Shown: piece by piece, positions 28,812 through 37,889 of the stretch | How the letters are laid out: every line of letters begins with the position of its first letter | Position numbering within the stretch: position 1 is the first letter of the stretch | Assembly (NCBI RefSeq): GCF_000714935.1 | Contig: NZ_JMIR01000031.1 | Coordinates: forward strand, 62,001 to 126,000 | Length of the DNA: 64,000 bases | Reading direction: 5' to 3' | From: Tumebacillus flagellatus | GTDB lineage: Bacteria > Bacillota > Bacilli > Tumebacillales > Tumebacillaceae | The notes under the pieces: generated by a model | Databases searched by the model: none | Told to the model about the DNA's origin: nothing | Seen by the model: only the letters and a program-made list of their open reading frames with translations | Made by a program: the position numbers and the translations under genes

Positions 28812-29678
28812 CTACTCAATCGCTTGAATGAGTTGGCAAAAAGCTTGAAACTCCGGGATGTGCCGGAGCGGCAGTTGAGGGTCATGTTGGACCACATGGT
28901 TGATCACTGTTGAAACAACGTCTTTGGGGCTTTGAAATCCGAGTTCGATGAACCAGTCTTTCAAGCCAGTCAGCAAGTCTTTGCCGGAGCACATGTGAAG
29001 CACCCATTGGATGTTGTTACAGTTTGCTTCGGAAAACAGCTCGACATACTTCTCAAAGTCGGCTCGAATTTGTTGTTCGTTGAGGACGGATTGCACCTGA
29101 TTGAGAAAGGGGTTCGTCATGTCCAAGACCCATTGGACGTTCGATTCTGCTGTAAGTGCCTCTGCCGGAGGCAGCCGCCATTCTTTTTTCATAGGGCGGG
29201 AATTGATTTCTTTGTTGTACGGGGGCAGGACTTTTTTGGCTGTGCCGATCGTCCAGCGGGCCGCTTGGTAGAAGCGGAGAGTTTGGGCAGACTCAGTGAG
29301 TTTGTTGGTGACTTCCTCGACGGAAATCGTTCGGCGCGCCACGAGGCTCGCAACCTCAGACAGCACCGCCGGTTCTGCCACATAGTTCTCAATCTCATGG
29401 CGACTCCAACGCCAGCCAAGGTGTGTTACGACACCATCGAGATTCGCTTCGAGGAGTTCGGGGGCGTCTCCGATTTCCGTGAGACCGAAATCAAAATCGC
29501 GGTCTCGTAGATAAAAAATGGTGCCGCCAAGCCTCCCGCGCTCCTCCAACACCTTCGATTGCAAACCGTACTTCGGGCCTTTCGGGGTGACGGTGATTTC
29601 AAGGTCTGCTTCCTGCAACACCGCAGAAATCAGATTGGAATCAAACTCGCCCTCCACAAAAAGTTGGGTTACAGGCAC
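28812..29678 (-). CDS. DUF4435 TOPRIM-like protein (AriB-like, PARIS effector candidate)
   Basis: A 288-residue protein with DUF4435 features: LFVEGEFDSNLI at residues 6-17 (TOPRIM-like glutamate), YLRDRDFDF (acidic DxD, about residues 56-64) and RHEIENYV (about 93-100, the family ENY motif). AriB, the effector of the PARIS anti-phage system, is a DUF4435 protein with an OLD/TOPRIM nuclease fold. Start is GTG at 29678 after AGGTGG; the gene overlaps the preceding ATPase by 10 nt, implying translational coupling. Base composition is lower in GC than the flanks. The assignment to PARIS rests on the gene pair, not on alignment. Confidence 0.72.
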   Translation of the reverse strand: MPVTQLFVEGEFDSNLISAVLQEADLEITVTPKGPKYGLQSKVLEERGRLGGTIFYLRDRDFDFGLTEIGDAPELLEANLDGVVTHLGWRWSRHEIENYVAEPAVLSEVASLVARRTISVEEVTNKLTESAQTLRFYQAARWTIGTAKKVLPPYNKEINSRPMKKEWRLPPAEALTAESNVQWVLDMTNPFLNQVQSVLNEQQIRADFEKYVELFSEANCNNIQWVLHMCSGKDLLTGLKDWFIELGFQSPKDVVSTVINHVVQHDPQLPLRHIPEFQAFCQLIQAIE

Positions 29679-30754
29679 AGTTTGCCACCTGCCAATCGGA
29701 TCTTGCTTGCTTCAGGAATGATGTCGGCTAAGTAAGACGAGTGGCTGGTGATGATAAACTGGCAATCCGGGCCGATCTTGCGCAGAGAGTGGTAGAGAGT
29801 TTGTTGTTCGGGCGCGTGGAGATGGAGTTCGAGTTCGTCGATGAGTACGATGGAACGCGAGATGTGTTGACGCACGAAGTTGTAGAGAATCATGAAGACG
29901 GCTTGTTCCCCGGAGGACATTTCGCTGATGTCGTATTGTGTGTTGTCACGTTCGATTAAAAAGTAGAAGTCTGTCGGTTTGGGTGCTCTTTTGGTGGGCA
30001 TAGCTTCTAAGCCTGCAAAGGAGGCACCTTTGAAAACTCGCTGAAAGCCTTTTTCCAAAGTGTTGATAAAATCGCTTTCCGAAGGCTTAGAAGAATACTG
30101 ACGTTGCATCCACCAGCCGATAAGATTCTCTCGCAAACCAGCAACTCCAGCCTCCCAACCAATCTGCTGAGTTTGTTCATCAAGCTCCACAAAGCCGTCC
30201 GCACCAAAACTCCGATATTGGTCAAACCAAAAAACATCGCCGGTACGATCTAAATATTGCATTCGAATGTTTTTTTTGAGATTTGTAATTTCTGAGAGAA
30301 AGTATCGGCCTAATAATTGCTCCTCGTTACCGTTATCAGCATTGCCCACGTGATCAACACCATCTGAATAGATCACTTTTATTATACGGTCGTTTTCTGG
30401 TGGCAGAAAACTGCCAGGCGACTTCTGTTCCTTCTCCCATTGAGCGAAAATATCATGCGTCGCCTCAATCTCATCTTCAATCAATTCAATCTCTATCTCA
30501 ATTTTAGTCGGACCGTGGGTCTCGATTCGATTTGGATCAAAACCATGCCAGTAAAATGGTCTATTAGAATCTCGCTGACCAGTCGCCATCGAAACCACAT
30601 ACGCAATCGCCTGCAACACCGTCGTCTTCCCCGACCCGTTATCACCGAAGATCGTGGTGATCGGGCGGACAAGCCCCGTTTTCTCATCCACGAAACTGAG
30701 GTCCAACTCCTTGATTCGCTTGAAGTTGCGAATCGAAATAGAGCGAATCTTCAT
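29669..30754 (-). CDS. ABC-type AAA ATPase (AriA-like, PARIS sensor candidate)
   Basis: A 361-residue soluble ATPase of the AAA_15/AAA_21 (OLD/SMC-like) group. It begins ISIRNFKRIKELDL, with Walker A GDNGSGKTT (about residues 37-45), ABC signature MSSGEQA (about 285), Walker B SIVLIDELELHL (about 308) and a TSHSS switch (about 341). With the coupled DUF4435 gene it has the layout of AriA-AriB. It starts 23 nt after the DUF2791 gene, with GGAGGTGA upstream. The central part is AT-rich (18 of 60 bases are G or C in 30241-30300), unlike the GC-rich neighbours, which suggests transfer. Confidence 0.75.
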   Translation of the reverse strand: MKIRSISIRNFKRIKELDLSFVDEKTGLVRPITTIFGDNGSGKTTVLQAIAYVVSMATGQRDSNRPFYWHGFDPNRIETHGPTKIEIEIELIEDEIEATHDIFAQWEKEQKSPGSFLPPENDRIIKVIYSDGVDHVGNADNGNEEQLLGRYFLSEITNLKKNIRMQYLDRTGDVFWFDQYRSFGADGFVELDEQTQQIGWEAGVAGLRENLIGWWMQRQYSSKPSESDFINTLEKGFQRVFKGASFAGLEAMPTKRAPKPTDFYFLIERDNTQYDISEMSSGEQAVFMILYNFVRQHISRSIVLIDELELHLHAPEQQTLYHSLRKIGPDCQFIITSHSSYLADIIPEASKIRLAGGKLCL

Positions 30755-30777
30755 GTTCTCACCTCCACCCCTTCATT

Positions 30778-32115
30778 CTATTCCAAAACCCGCCCCGTAA
30801 ACCGGCGGGTCTCCGCCTGTGCGAGTTCCAAGCGCTCTTGGAAGATCGTGCTCCGGTCCATCTCCGGGTTTTGATGCAACAAGTTCAAGATCCCGATAAA
30901 CTCGCGGATCAGTTCACGGGGCGTGATGAACTGCACGCCGCCGGGGCGGGCGAGCGCTTTCTGCACGATTTCGAGGATGTTGTCGTCGGTGACCAGACGC
31001 GTGATGTCCTCGACTTGGTAGAGCGCCGCGTAGACGTCGCGGATTTTTTGCAACAGGACATACAGTTCCTCCGCCGACAGCGGAGCCAACTTGATCACCG
31101 GCTGCCGCAGGTCGCGGTACTGCTCCGTCTCGTACTGGTTGGTCTGCAACCGCGACTTCAACGCTTTATACGAAAACAACCCGCGCCGCTCGTCTTCCAA
31201 GAAATCGGTCGTCCCCATGAACATCGCCATAAGATGCGGCGCGCGTCCTTGCGTGCATTCGTTGTAGAACTCCAGCACCCGCTCGTAGTTTTTGCTGCGC
31301 GCTTGCGGGTGGTCGATTTTGTACAGGTTGATCGCTTCGTCAAACAACACCAGCAACCCGCGATACCCGATCGACGTGATGAACTTCGTCAGCACTTTGA
31401 CGTAATCAAACCAGTTGTCGTCGTTGATGATCTCGCGCACGCCGATGTCCGCCCGCGCTTCCGTCTTCGTGCGGTATTCGCCGCGCAACCACTTGATCGC
31501 GTACTCCTGCACTTGCTCGTCGCCGCTCAGATAGCCTTGGTAGTACTTCCCAAGCACCGTCGCAAAGTCAAACCCGCCGGAGAGCTCTTGGATGTCGTGG
31601 ATGACCTTCTGCACTTGTGCGGTGACCAGTCGGGTGAAGCGGGTGTCCGACGCGTCGGGCACGCCGTCAAACTCGTGCTCGATCGCGACTTTTTGCTGCA
31701 GGTCGGACAGCCAGCGCTCGATCAAAGAGCGCAGGGCGTTGCCGTTCGGCTTCGATTTGGTGGAGAGGTTTTGAATCAGGTCGGAGTACGTGGCGACCGC
31801 TTTGCCGTCGTGGGCGTAGAGACGGCGGTTGGCCGTCAAATCGGTGTACGCAACCACGAAATTCTCCCGGTACGCGATGTAGCGGGTCAACGTCGCCATG
31901 AAGCTCTTGCCCGTCCCGTAATCGCCGATCAAAAATTTCATGCACGACAGCCCGTCAGCCGTGGAATTCAAGTCCTCCACCAACTGCCGAATCTCCCGCA
32001 CGCGGCCGACGACCACGTGCTCGATGCCTTCTTGCGGCACGACACCGCCGCCCATCGATTGAATGATGGCGTTGGCCGCCTTGCGTGTGAGTTTGCTGTT
32101 CACCGTCTGACTCAT
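30778..32115 (-). CDS. DUF2791 P-loop ATPase (BrxD-like)
   Basis: A 445-residue ATPase. Residues 34-70 hold VVVGRVREIRQLVEDL, followed by Walker A FLIGDYGTGKSF and a Walker B in LLVLFDEAINLYK (about residue 240). This is the DUF2791 family, called BrxD when part of BREX type 2, and also found with TerB-N/TerB-C proteins and Lhr-like helicases. It probably remodels or loads a DNA complex. It lies 16 nt after the TerB-domain gene and 23 nt before the ATPase of the PARIS-like pair, so all four are likely cotranscribed. Confidence 0.83.
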   Translation of the reverse strand: MSQTVNSKLTRKAANAIIQSMGGGVVPQEGIEHVVVGRVREIRQLVEDLNSTADGLSCMKFLIGDYGTGKSFMATLTRYIAYRENFVVAYTDLTANRRLYAHDGKAVATYSDLIQNLSTKSKPNGNALRSLIERWLSDLQQKVAIEHEFDGVPDASDTRFTRLVTAQVQKVIHDIQELSGGFDFATVLGKYYQGYLSGDEQVQEYAIKWLRGEYRTKTEARADIGVREIINDDNWFDYVKVLTKFITSIGYRGLLVLFDEAINLYKIDHPQARSKNYERVLEFYNECTQGRAPHLMAMFMGTTDFLEDERRGLFSYKALKSRLQTNQYETEQYRDLRQPVIKLAPLSAEELYVLLQKIRDVYAALYQVEDITRLVTDDNILEIVQKALARPGGVQFITPRELIREFIGILNLLHQNPEMDRSTIFQERLELAQAETRRFTGRVLE

Positions 32116-32131
32116 GCCGTTCCCTCCTCTA

Positions 32132-33574
32132 TCATCCGCGCGACGCCCAGTCCTGCAGCGCCGTTTCGTGCTCTTCGGCTACGGAAATCTGCTCTCCGTC
32201 GTCGTCCAGCAGCGGCTCCAACCCGGCGTCCATCGCCGCTTCGTTGATTCCCATCACCGTGGCGTCGAGGAACATCCGCTTCGCCTTCAACCAGTCGGAC
32301 AATCGCCGGCGCTCCGTCTCCCCGCTCAGCACGAGATGACGCAAAAACGCCTGCTCTCCTTCCTTCAGGCTATCCAAAAATTCCTCCACTTCTCCCGCTT
32401 CCACATCGGAAAAAAGTGAACTGACGAGCGACCCGCCGGAATCAGCTTCCTCGACTGCCGCGCTCAAGGGTTCCAAAGCCCGATCAGCATCGCTCGCGAT
32501 CAGGGCTGACGTGCCAGTCGTGCCCTCCGAAACGGACGGGGTCGTCGGTTGCGTTTTTCGCAACAGGGGCTCTCCCGCCGCCTCGCCCTCCTGCATCATG
32601 TCAACCAGCCACTCCGTCTCCGTCGTCAACGCTTTCACCCGCGAGAGGTCGAGCACGACCGGCTCTTCGGGCAACTCCGCGGCGAGTGTGGGCGGGGGCG
32701 TTTTTTCTGCGGAGGCGCGCTCTTTATCCCGTTTCTTCTCCGTGGGTTCAGGCATCGGGTACTGCTCTTCGATCTCCCGGAAGTAGAGCCCGATCGACTC
32801 GTCGCATTTCAAACGCGGCTTGCGTTCGGCGCGGCGCAGCAAATTCTCCGCGTACCGCAGCGCGTGCTTCACGAAATGCACAAACGTCCCCGCCTGCTCG
32901 TAGCGGCGGAATCCGTCGAGGTAATACTTTTCATGGATCGGCGTGTTCGAAAACAAGTAGATCGTCGGCTCATCCGTATACCGCGCAAACTTGTCGAGCG
33001 GATGCATCCCTTCGATCTCATAAAACGTCCGAAACACTTGGTGCATCATCCGCTCCATCTCCGGCTCGATCTCCGGCATGTGCTCGCGGTAATACTGCGA
33101 TTTCGGCACACCGGCGATCTTCTGCAAGAGCGAAAGCGGGATGTCGCGGTGACCGAAGCGGTACCAAGACAGTTTTTCAAAAAGGTCTCCCGCCGTGCCG
33201 TGCGTGTACCAGTACAGCGCGTTGTCGATCTCGCCCATCTTGAGATAGAAATCGCCGATCCAGCGCACCACCGTCACGTCGAGCCGCGGCTGGATGTCGT
33301 GGAAGTCGGTGTAGAACTGAATCAACCGCTTCACCGCTTGCTGCGGGTCTTGTATATATTCCAAACTCAACAGTTCGAAGATGTGAATCATCATATAAGA
33401 CAGGCTTGTTTTCCGCACATAGCCGCGCTCCCACAGCGAGCGCCAGTAGAGAAACCACGCGAGTTGCTCGCGGTCCAAGTGTTCGTGCTTAGGCCAGTTA
33501 TGCGAAAATTCGACTTCGGGGGCCGATGTGCCCTGAACATCTCGATAGCGACACACCGCTTCCCGAAATTGCAT
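32132..33574 (-). CDS. TerB-N / TerB-C domain protein
   Basis: A 480-residue protein. The N-terminal TerB-N-like region has LDREQLAWFLYWRSLWERG and TSLSYMMIHIFELLSLEYI (about residues 33-75). A low-complexity Pro/Glu/Ser linker spans about 270-390. The C-terminal TerB-C-like end has GINEAAMDAGLEPLLDDDGE. These domains occur with DUF2791 ATPases and SF2 helicases in predicted DNA-processing or defence systems. The ribosome binding site is modest (GGGGAA). It is the first gene of the leftward operon and divergent from helD. Confidence 0.75.
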   Translation of the reverse strand: MQFREAVCRYRDVQGTSAPEVEFSHNWPKHEHLDREQLAWFLYWRSLWERGYVRKTSLSYMMIHIFELLSLEYIQDPQQAVKRLIQFYTDFHDIQPRLDVTVVRWIGDFYLKMGEIDNALYWYTHGTAGDLFEKLSWYRFGHRDIPLSLLQKIAGVPKSQYYREHMPEIEPEMERMMHQVFRTFYEIEGMHPLDKFARYTDEPTIYLFSNTPIHEKYYLDGFRRYEQAGTFVHFVKHALRYAENLLRRAERKPRLKCDESIGLYFREIEEQYPMPEPTEKKRDKERASAEKTPPPTLAAELPEEPVVLDLSRVKALTTETEWLVDMMQEGEAAGEPLLRKTQPTTPSVSEGTTGTSALIASDADRALEPLSAAVEEADSGGSLVSSLFSDVEAGEVEEFLDSLKEGEQAFLRHLVLSGETERRRLSDWLKAKRMFLDATVMGINEAAMDAGLEPLLDDDGEQISVAEEHETALQDWASRG

Positions 33575-33656
33575 GGCTTTCAGTTCCCCAAGTTCCAGAG
33601 GCCCTTCCCCTCCCGTCTGCCAGATGTCCTACTCTTCATCGTACCCCTTCCGCTCC

Positions 33657-33685
33657 TTGCCTGCAACCTTTCGCTGTGATATATT
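33657..33685 (+). promoter_or_regulatory. sigma-A promoter of helD
   Basis: TTGCCT (33657-33662), spacer 17, TATATT (33680-33685) with upstream TG. Confidence 0.7.
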
Positions 33686-33740
33686 GGGAACCTCTCGTCT
33701 GCAAGTGGGGCGAAATTTTCTCAACTGGAGGTAACTGGTC

Positions 33741-35873
33741 TTGGAACCTGAGATACAAAGTGCCTACACCGAAGAGTTGCAGCGACTCGAACAAACCGCT
33801 GCCGAGATTCAAAGCCAATTGCAGACCCTCGAACAAATCCCGCGCTACTACGGCAACGACATCGCCGAACAAGCGCTGGACAACATCCGCGAATCGCAAC
33901 GCCAAGCCCTCAAAGTCGCCGGGCCCGAACCGTACTTCGGACGGCTGGACTTCCAAGAGGAAGGCCGCGAACAACCTCTGCCGCTCTACATCGGCAAAGT
34001 CGGCGTGGAGAACATCGACACCGGCGAACTGCTCGTCATCGACTGGCGCGCGCCGGTCGCTTCGATGTTCTACTCGTTCACCGGCGGGGACGAACCCGCG
34101 ACGTACGATTCGCCGGACGGCCTGATCCAAGGACTTATCTATCTGAAGCGCAACCTCGTCATCCGCAAGCAGATTCTCCAGCGCGTCGTCGACGCGTACG
34201 AGCGCGGCGGCGAAAACCTCGCCGTCACCGACGAATTCCTGCTCTACCGCCTCTCGGAGAACAAAGACAACAAACTGCGCGACATCGTCTCCACGATCCA
34301 AGAGGAGCAGGACAAAATCATCCGTTCCGCCAAAAACCTCGCCCTCGTCATCCAAGGCGTCGCCGGTTCGGGAAAAACGACCGTGGCGCTCCACCGCCTC
34401 GCGTTCTTGCTCTACCAATACCGTGAAAACGTCCGGGCCGAGCGCATGATCATCTTCGCGCCGAACTCGATGTTCCTCGACTACATCTCCAGCGTCCTCC
34501 CGGAACTGGGCGTCGGCGGGATTCAGCAGACGACGTTCACCGACTGGACGCTGGACCTGCTCGACCATGAAGTTTCGCTGACCGACCCGGCGGATCGCTT
34601 GCAGGAGTGGTTCGCGATCGGCGACAAGCGCCCGACGCTGACCAATGAAGCGCCGGGTCGCTGGAAAGGGGCGCTCTACTACCGCGACCTGCTCGACGGG
34701 CAACTGCGCGCGTACGAGGAAACGTTCGTCCCTCAGGCGGACTTCTCGCCGTGGGAAGGAGCGACTCTGCGGTACAACACCATCCGCGAGTGGTTCCACA
34801 CCGAATACAAACACTACCCGCTCGCCAAGCGCCGCGAGCGGGTGCATGCGCGCATCAAGCGCTGGTTGGAGATGGAACTCGACAAAGTCTGGGAAGTGCA
34901 CCTCAAGAAAGACTACAAAAAGTCCGGCAACGCCAAGCTCCGCGCCTACCTGAAACTCTGGCCGTCGCACACGCCGTTTGCGCTGTACAAGCAGTTCGTC
35001 GACAATCTGGAAGAGATGCCGGAAGTACTCCGCAAGTCGTCCGCCAAGCTGTTCAAGAAGAAGCGGGTCGAACTCGAAGACCTCGCCCCGCTGCTCTACA
35101 TCCGCGACCGCCTGCAAGGCGTCGACGGCAACGACGTGTTCGACCACACCGTGATCGACGAAGCGCAGGACTTCTCGCCTTTTCAAATTGCGGTGCTCAA
35201 CGAACGGACGCGCGGGAAGTCGTTCACGATCCTCGGCGACCTCTCGCAAGGAATTCACGCCTACCAAGGCATCCGCGATTGGCAAGAGTTCCTCGGGCTG
35301 TTCGGCAAGGAAGAGAGCGCGTTTTTCCGCTTGGACCGCAGTTACCGATCCACGATGGAGATCATCCGCTTTGCCAACGTGATTTTGGAGCGTTCGGGCG
35401 AGCCGGTGACGCTGGCCAAGCCCGTGTTCCGCTCCGGGGAAAAAGTGATCGTGCACGAAGTGGCCCCTGCGCAACGCCTGGACACCATCCGCCGCTCGGT
35501 GGAGCACTTGCGCGAGGGCGAGTCGTCCACGGTGGCGGTGATCGCCCGGACGGACGAGGAAGCTCGGGAAATTCACGAGTATCTCGCGGACAACGGCATC
35601 GAAACCACGTTGATTCATTCCGGCCAGCGCGAGTATCGCGGCGGGCTGTCGGTGTTGCCCGTGTATCTCTCCAAAGGGCTGGAGTTCGACGCCGTCCTGC
35701 TCACCGACGTGGACAGCACGCGGTACGAGTTGAACCCCCAAGACGCGAAACTGCTGTACGTCGGGTGCACGCGTGCGTTGCACCATCTGTGGTTGCTGCA
35801 TTCGGGCGAGGTGTCGCCGCTGATTGCAAACCTGAGCGAAGACGTGCACTCGCCGCAACTGCCCCTTTCCTAA
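33741..35873 (+). CDS. helD: RNA polymerase-recycling helicase HelD
   Basis: A 710-residue UvrD-like ATPase. HelD binds stalled RNA polymerase and releases it from DNA. A long N-terminal coiled coil (about residues 1-65) enters the secondary channel, followed by a Walker A GVAGSGKTTVALHR (about 208), VIDEAQDFSPFQ (about 470) and C-terminal motifs including LSKGLEFDAVLL and VGCTRALHHL. Start is TTG at 33741, 9 nt after GGAGG. It is monocistronic and divergent from the TerB gene. Confidence 0.9.
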   Translation: MEPEIQSAYTEELQRLEQTAAEIQSQLQTLEQIPRYYGNDIAEQALDNIRESQRQALKVAGPEPYFGRLDFQEEGREQPLPLYIGKVGVENIDTGELLVIDWRAPVASMFYSFTGGDEPATYDSPDGLIQGLIYLKRNLVIRKQILQRVVDAYERGGENLAVTDEFLLYRLSENKDNKLRDIVSTIQEEQDKIIRSAKNLALVIQGVAGSGKTTVALHRLAFLLYQYRENVRAERMIIFAPNSMFLDYISSVLPELGVGGIQQTTFTDWTLDLLDHEVSLTDPADRLQEWFAIGDKRPTLTNEAPGRWKGALYYRDLLDGQLRAYEETFVPQADFSPWEGATLRYNTIREWFHTEYKHYPLAKRRERVHARIKRWLEMELDKVWEVHLKKDYKKSGNAKLRAYLKLWPSHTPFALYKQFVDNLEEMPEVLRKSSAKLFKKKRVELEDLAPLLYIRDRLQGVDGNDVFDHTVIDEAQDFSPFQIAVLNERTRGKSFTILGDLSQGIHAYQGIRDWQEFLGLFGKEESAFFRLDRSYRSTMEIIRFANVILERSGEPVTLAKPVFRSGEKVIVHEVAPAQRLDTIRRSVEHLREGESSTVAVIARTDEEAREIHEYLADNGIETTLIHSGQREYRGGLSVLPVYLSKGLEFDAVLLTDVDSTRYELNPQDAKLLYVGCTRALHHLWLLHSGEVSPLIANLSEDVHSPQLPLS

Positions 35874-35948
35874 AAAGCGCTTGCTCGCCCTATGGGAAAC
35901 CGTCTTCGTCCCATCTGTGACGCACACGTTCTCTGCTCCCGCAGAACG

Positions 35949-35988
35949 CAAAAAAGCCTTCGCCCCCATCCGGGAGGAAGGCTTTTTT
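35949..35988. terminator. bidirectional intrinsic terminator
   Basis: AAGCCTTC / GAAGGCTT stem with A- and T-runs, between convergent helD and the CotH gene. Confidence 0.82.
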
Positions 35989-36027
35989 CGTTTACATTCG
36001 CAGTTGCCGGAACCGTTTGTTTTTTTC

Positions 36028-37122
36028 TCATTCGAGGTCGCGGAGATGGTCGAGCAAGTAGCGTCGGCGCTTGGCGACGAACGTTGAAATGACGTCGAAC
36101 TCGCCGTCAAGCAAAGGGAGCGAGGCGTTGCGGTGAGGGTCTTGCTCCAGGGCGGGACGGACGGTGCGGAGCAAGTCTTGGACGAGCGGCTCCAAGACGC
36201 GGGGTGTAAAGTGCGTCGCCAACACCTCCTCCATTCGCACGCGATACCGGGCTCGCAAGGTCTGATCTGCCAGCATGCGGGCGGTGAGCGTGTTGTATCC
36301 GGTGATCGGAATGTAGTCGGGGCGAAGCGGCTTGCCTTTCAAATTGCGCCCCCAGGTGCCGTCATAGTCCCACGGAATCAATTGAAACAGCCCCGTCTCT
36401 CCGTTTTGGTAGAGCGCGTAGTTTTGGATGAAGCCATCGAAGTTCTGCGTGCAGACGACCCCGGCGAGCCAATTGAAATAGGCGTCGAGGTCGAGATAGC
36501 GCGGGATGCCGCGGGCGAAATCGTCGGCCGGCGTGGTGTTGATGAAGTAGATCCATTCACGCAAGCTCGCCCAGTCGTGCTCTGCCGCGACTTTGCCTTC
36601 ATACCCGGCTTCGAGCGCTGCTTTCGGTCCTTGCGTGATCTTGCTGATCAGCGAAAAATTGGCGTTGTTGTTGACGGCGTAGAAGATCGGGCCGGGGGGC
36701 AGGTTGCGTTTTTTCAAATAGAGGTCGTCGACCGACTCCAAGTGCAGGTAGGCGCCTGCGGGGGTGCCGTTGAGCAGCAACTTGACGTACTGCGCGTCGG
36801 GCGTCAACGCACCCAGTCGTTCAAAAAACGCAAACGACAACTTGTTGCGAATCATCGCGGGGTCGGCGTATTCGGCGTTGAGGTGGAATTCACGGGCTTG
36901 GAGGGTCGGGTGCGGGGCGGGGAGTTCGATGCGAAACGACTTTTTGGGATACCGACGCGTGTGAGAGCCGCGCAAGGAGAGGCGGATCGGGAACGTTGGC
37001 GAGAGCACAGAGAGTTGCAAGAGAGCGGGGACGGCGTGCTTGCCCTTGGGGTGGTCGAGCAGAGATTGCAGGTCGGAGGGCGGGAGAGACAGCGCGTACT
37101 CCGGGAGCGGGTCGCGGGACAT
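36028..37122 (-). CDS. CotH-family protein kinase-like protein
   Basis: A 364-residue CotH protein without a signal peptide. CotH proteins are atypical kinases that phosphorylate serines of spore-coat proteins such as CotB and CotG. Visible are RLSLRGSHTRRYPKKSFRIE near the N-terminus (Lys region), GAYLHLESVDDLYLKKR, and the metal-binding motif IPWDYDGTWGRN. ATG at 37122 lies 11 nt after GGAGG. The divergent neighbour 145 nt away encodes a Ser/Asp-rich repeat protein, a plausible substrate. Confidence 0.85.
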   Translation of the reverse strand: MSRDPLPEYALSLPPSDLQSLLDHPKGKHAVPALLQLSVLSPTFPIRLSLRGSHTRRYPKKSFRIELPAPHPTLQAREFHLNAEYADPAMIRNKLSFAFFERLGALTPDAQYVKLLLNGTPAGAYLHLESVDDLYLKKRNLPPGPIFYAVNNNANFSLISKITQGPKAALEAGYEGKVAAEHDWASLREWIYFINTTPADDFARGIPRYLDLDAYFNWLAGVVCTQNFDGFIQNYALYQNGETGLFQLIPWDYDGTWGRNLKGKPLRPDYIPITGYNTLTARMLADQTLRARYRVRMEEVLATHFTPRVLEPLVQDLLRTVRPALEQDPHRNASLPLLDGEFDVISTFVAKRRRYLLDHLRDLE

Positions 37123-37267
37123 GCTCTTCAAAACCTCCAATCGGGTACGGGTTGCTTCCTCGTAAAAAAGAGTTGCTCATATCAAAATATGTTCCTACCT
37201 AACGCAAAAGTGACGGGAAGTTCGTACAATACATCAATCCCCCAATCCTGCCCCGAGGTGAGAGACA

Positions 37268-37738
37268 TTGAGAAAGCTTTCCCGTGAAGAAATTGCAAAA
37301 CTGCTTGAAATCGTAACGGTCGGCACGGTGGCCGAGTCCCTGCTGAAAAACAACCCCGTCGCCGAGTTCGCAACCGCCCAAGAGGAGGAGAAAACCGCCA
37401 ACACCGCTGTTGGGTCGGGCAACGACTCTGACGAATCTGGCGACGATTCCTCCGGCGACGATACTGGAAACGAGTCGGGCGACGATTCCGGCAACGACGA
37501 AGAAGGACCGGCTGCCGACGAAACTGAAGAAGGCGAGTCTGAAAACAATTCCGGTGACGACTCCGGTAACGACTCCGGCGACGACGAAGAAGAGGAATCC
37601 GAAGCTCCGGCGGTTGAAGAAGACGATTCCGACAACGACTCCGGCGACGACGAGGAGGAAGATTCCGAAGCTCCGGCGGCTGAAGAAGACGATTCCGACA
37701 ACGACTCCGGCGACGACGAGGAAGCGTCGAACGCCTAA
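37268..37738 (+). CDS. acidic Ser/Asp/Glu-rich repeat protein
   Basis: A 156-residue protein. The first 35 residues are ordinary (REEIAKLLEIVTVGTVAESLL), the rest is low complexity, almost only D, E, S, G, N, A and P, with many SGDD and SDND units. Two tandem 22-residue repeats occur near the end (66-bp DNA repeats). No signal peptide or membrane helix is seen. Start is TTG at 37268 with GAGGTGAG upstream. It is divergent from the CotH gene. S-x-D/E sites are typical of acidophilic Ser kinases, so it may be phosphorylated by CotH. I do not recognise the family. Confidence 0.62.
   Translation: MRKLSREEIAKLLEIVTVGTVAESLLKNNPVAEFATAQEEEKTANTAVGSGNDSDESGDDSSGDDTGNESGDDSGNDEEGPAADETEEGESENNSGDDSGNDSGDDEEEESEAPAVEEDDSDNDSGDDEEEDSEAPAAEEDDSDNDSGDDEEASNA
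37598..37729 (+). repeat. two tandem 66-bp repeats
   Basis: Copies at 37598-37663 and 37664-37729 differ at few positions. Each encodes 22 residues beginning SEAPA and ending in a Glu/Asp run. Confidence 0.85.
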
Positions 37739-37763
37739 CGCTTTTTGGATAGAGATCCCTTTC

Positions 37764-37799
37764 AAAAAGACCTTCCCCCGCATGGAGGAGGGTTTTTCC
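37764..37799 (+). terminator. intrinsic terminator after Ser/Asp-rich gene
   Basis: GACCTTCCCCC GCAT GGAGGAGGGTTTTT, imperfect stem with T-run. Confidence 0.65.
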
Positions 37800-37889
37800 T
37801 TTTTTTCTAAAACCGACTCTTTGTCCTGTAACGAAAAACCTGAAACGGGTTCCAATTCTGTAAGAACACACGAGAGGAAGGAATCGATC

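Noticed and set aside
30838-32247. 469-codon plus-strand frame opposite the DUF2791 gene
   Set aside because: No recognisable domain and antisense-like composition; the DUF2791 protein is clear on the other strand.
36028-37738. Reading the CotH protein as a secreted surface kinase
   Set aside because: No signal peptide or membrane helix is visible at the N-terminus from the chosen start.
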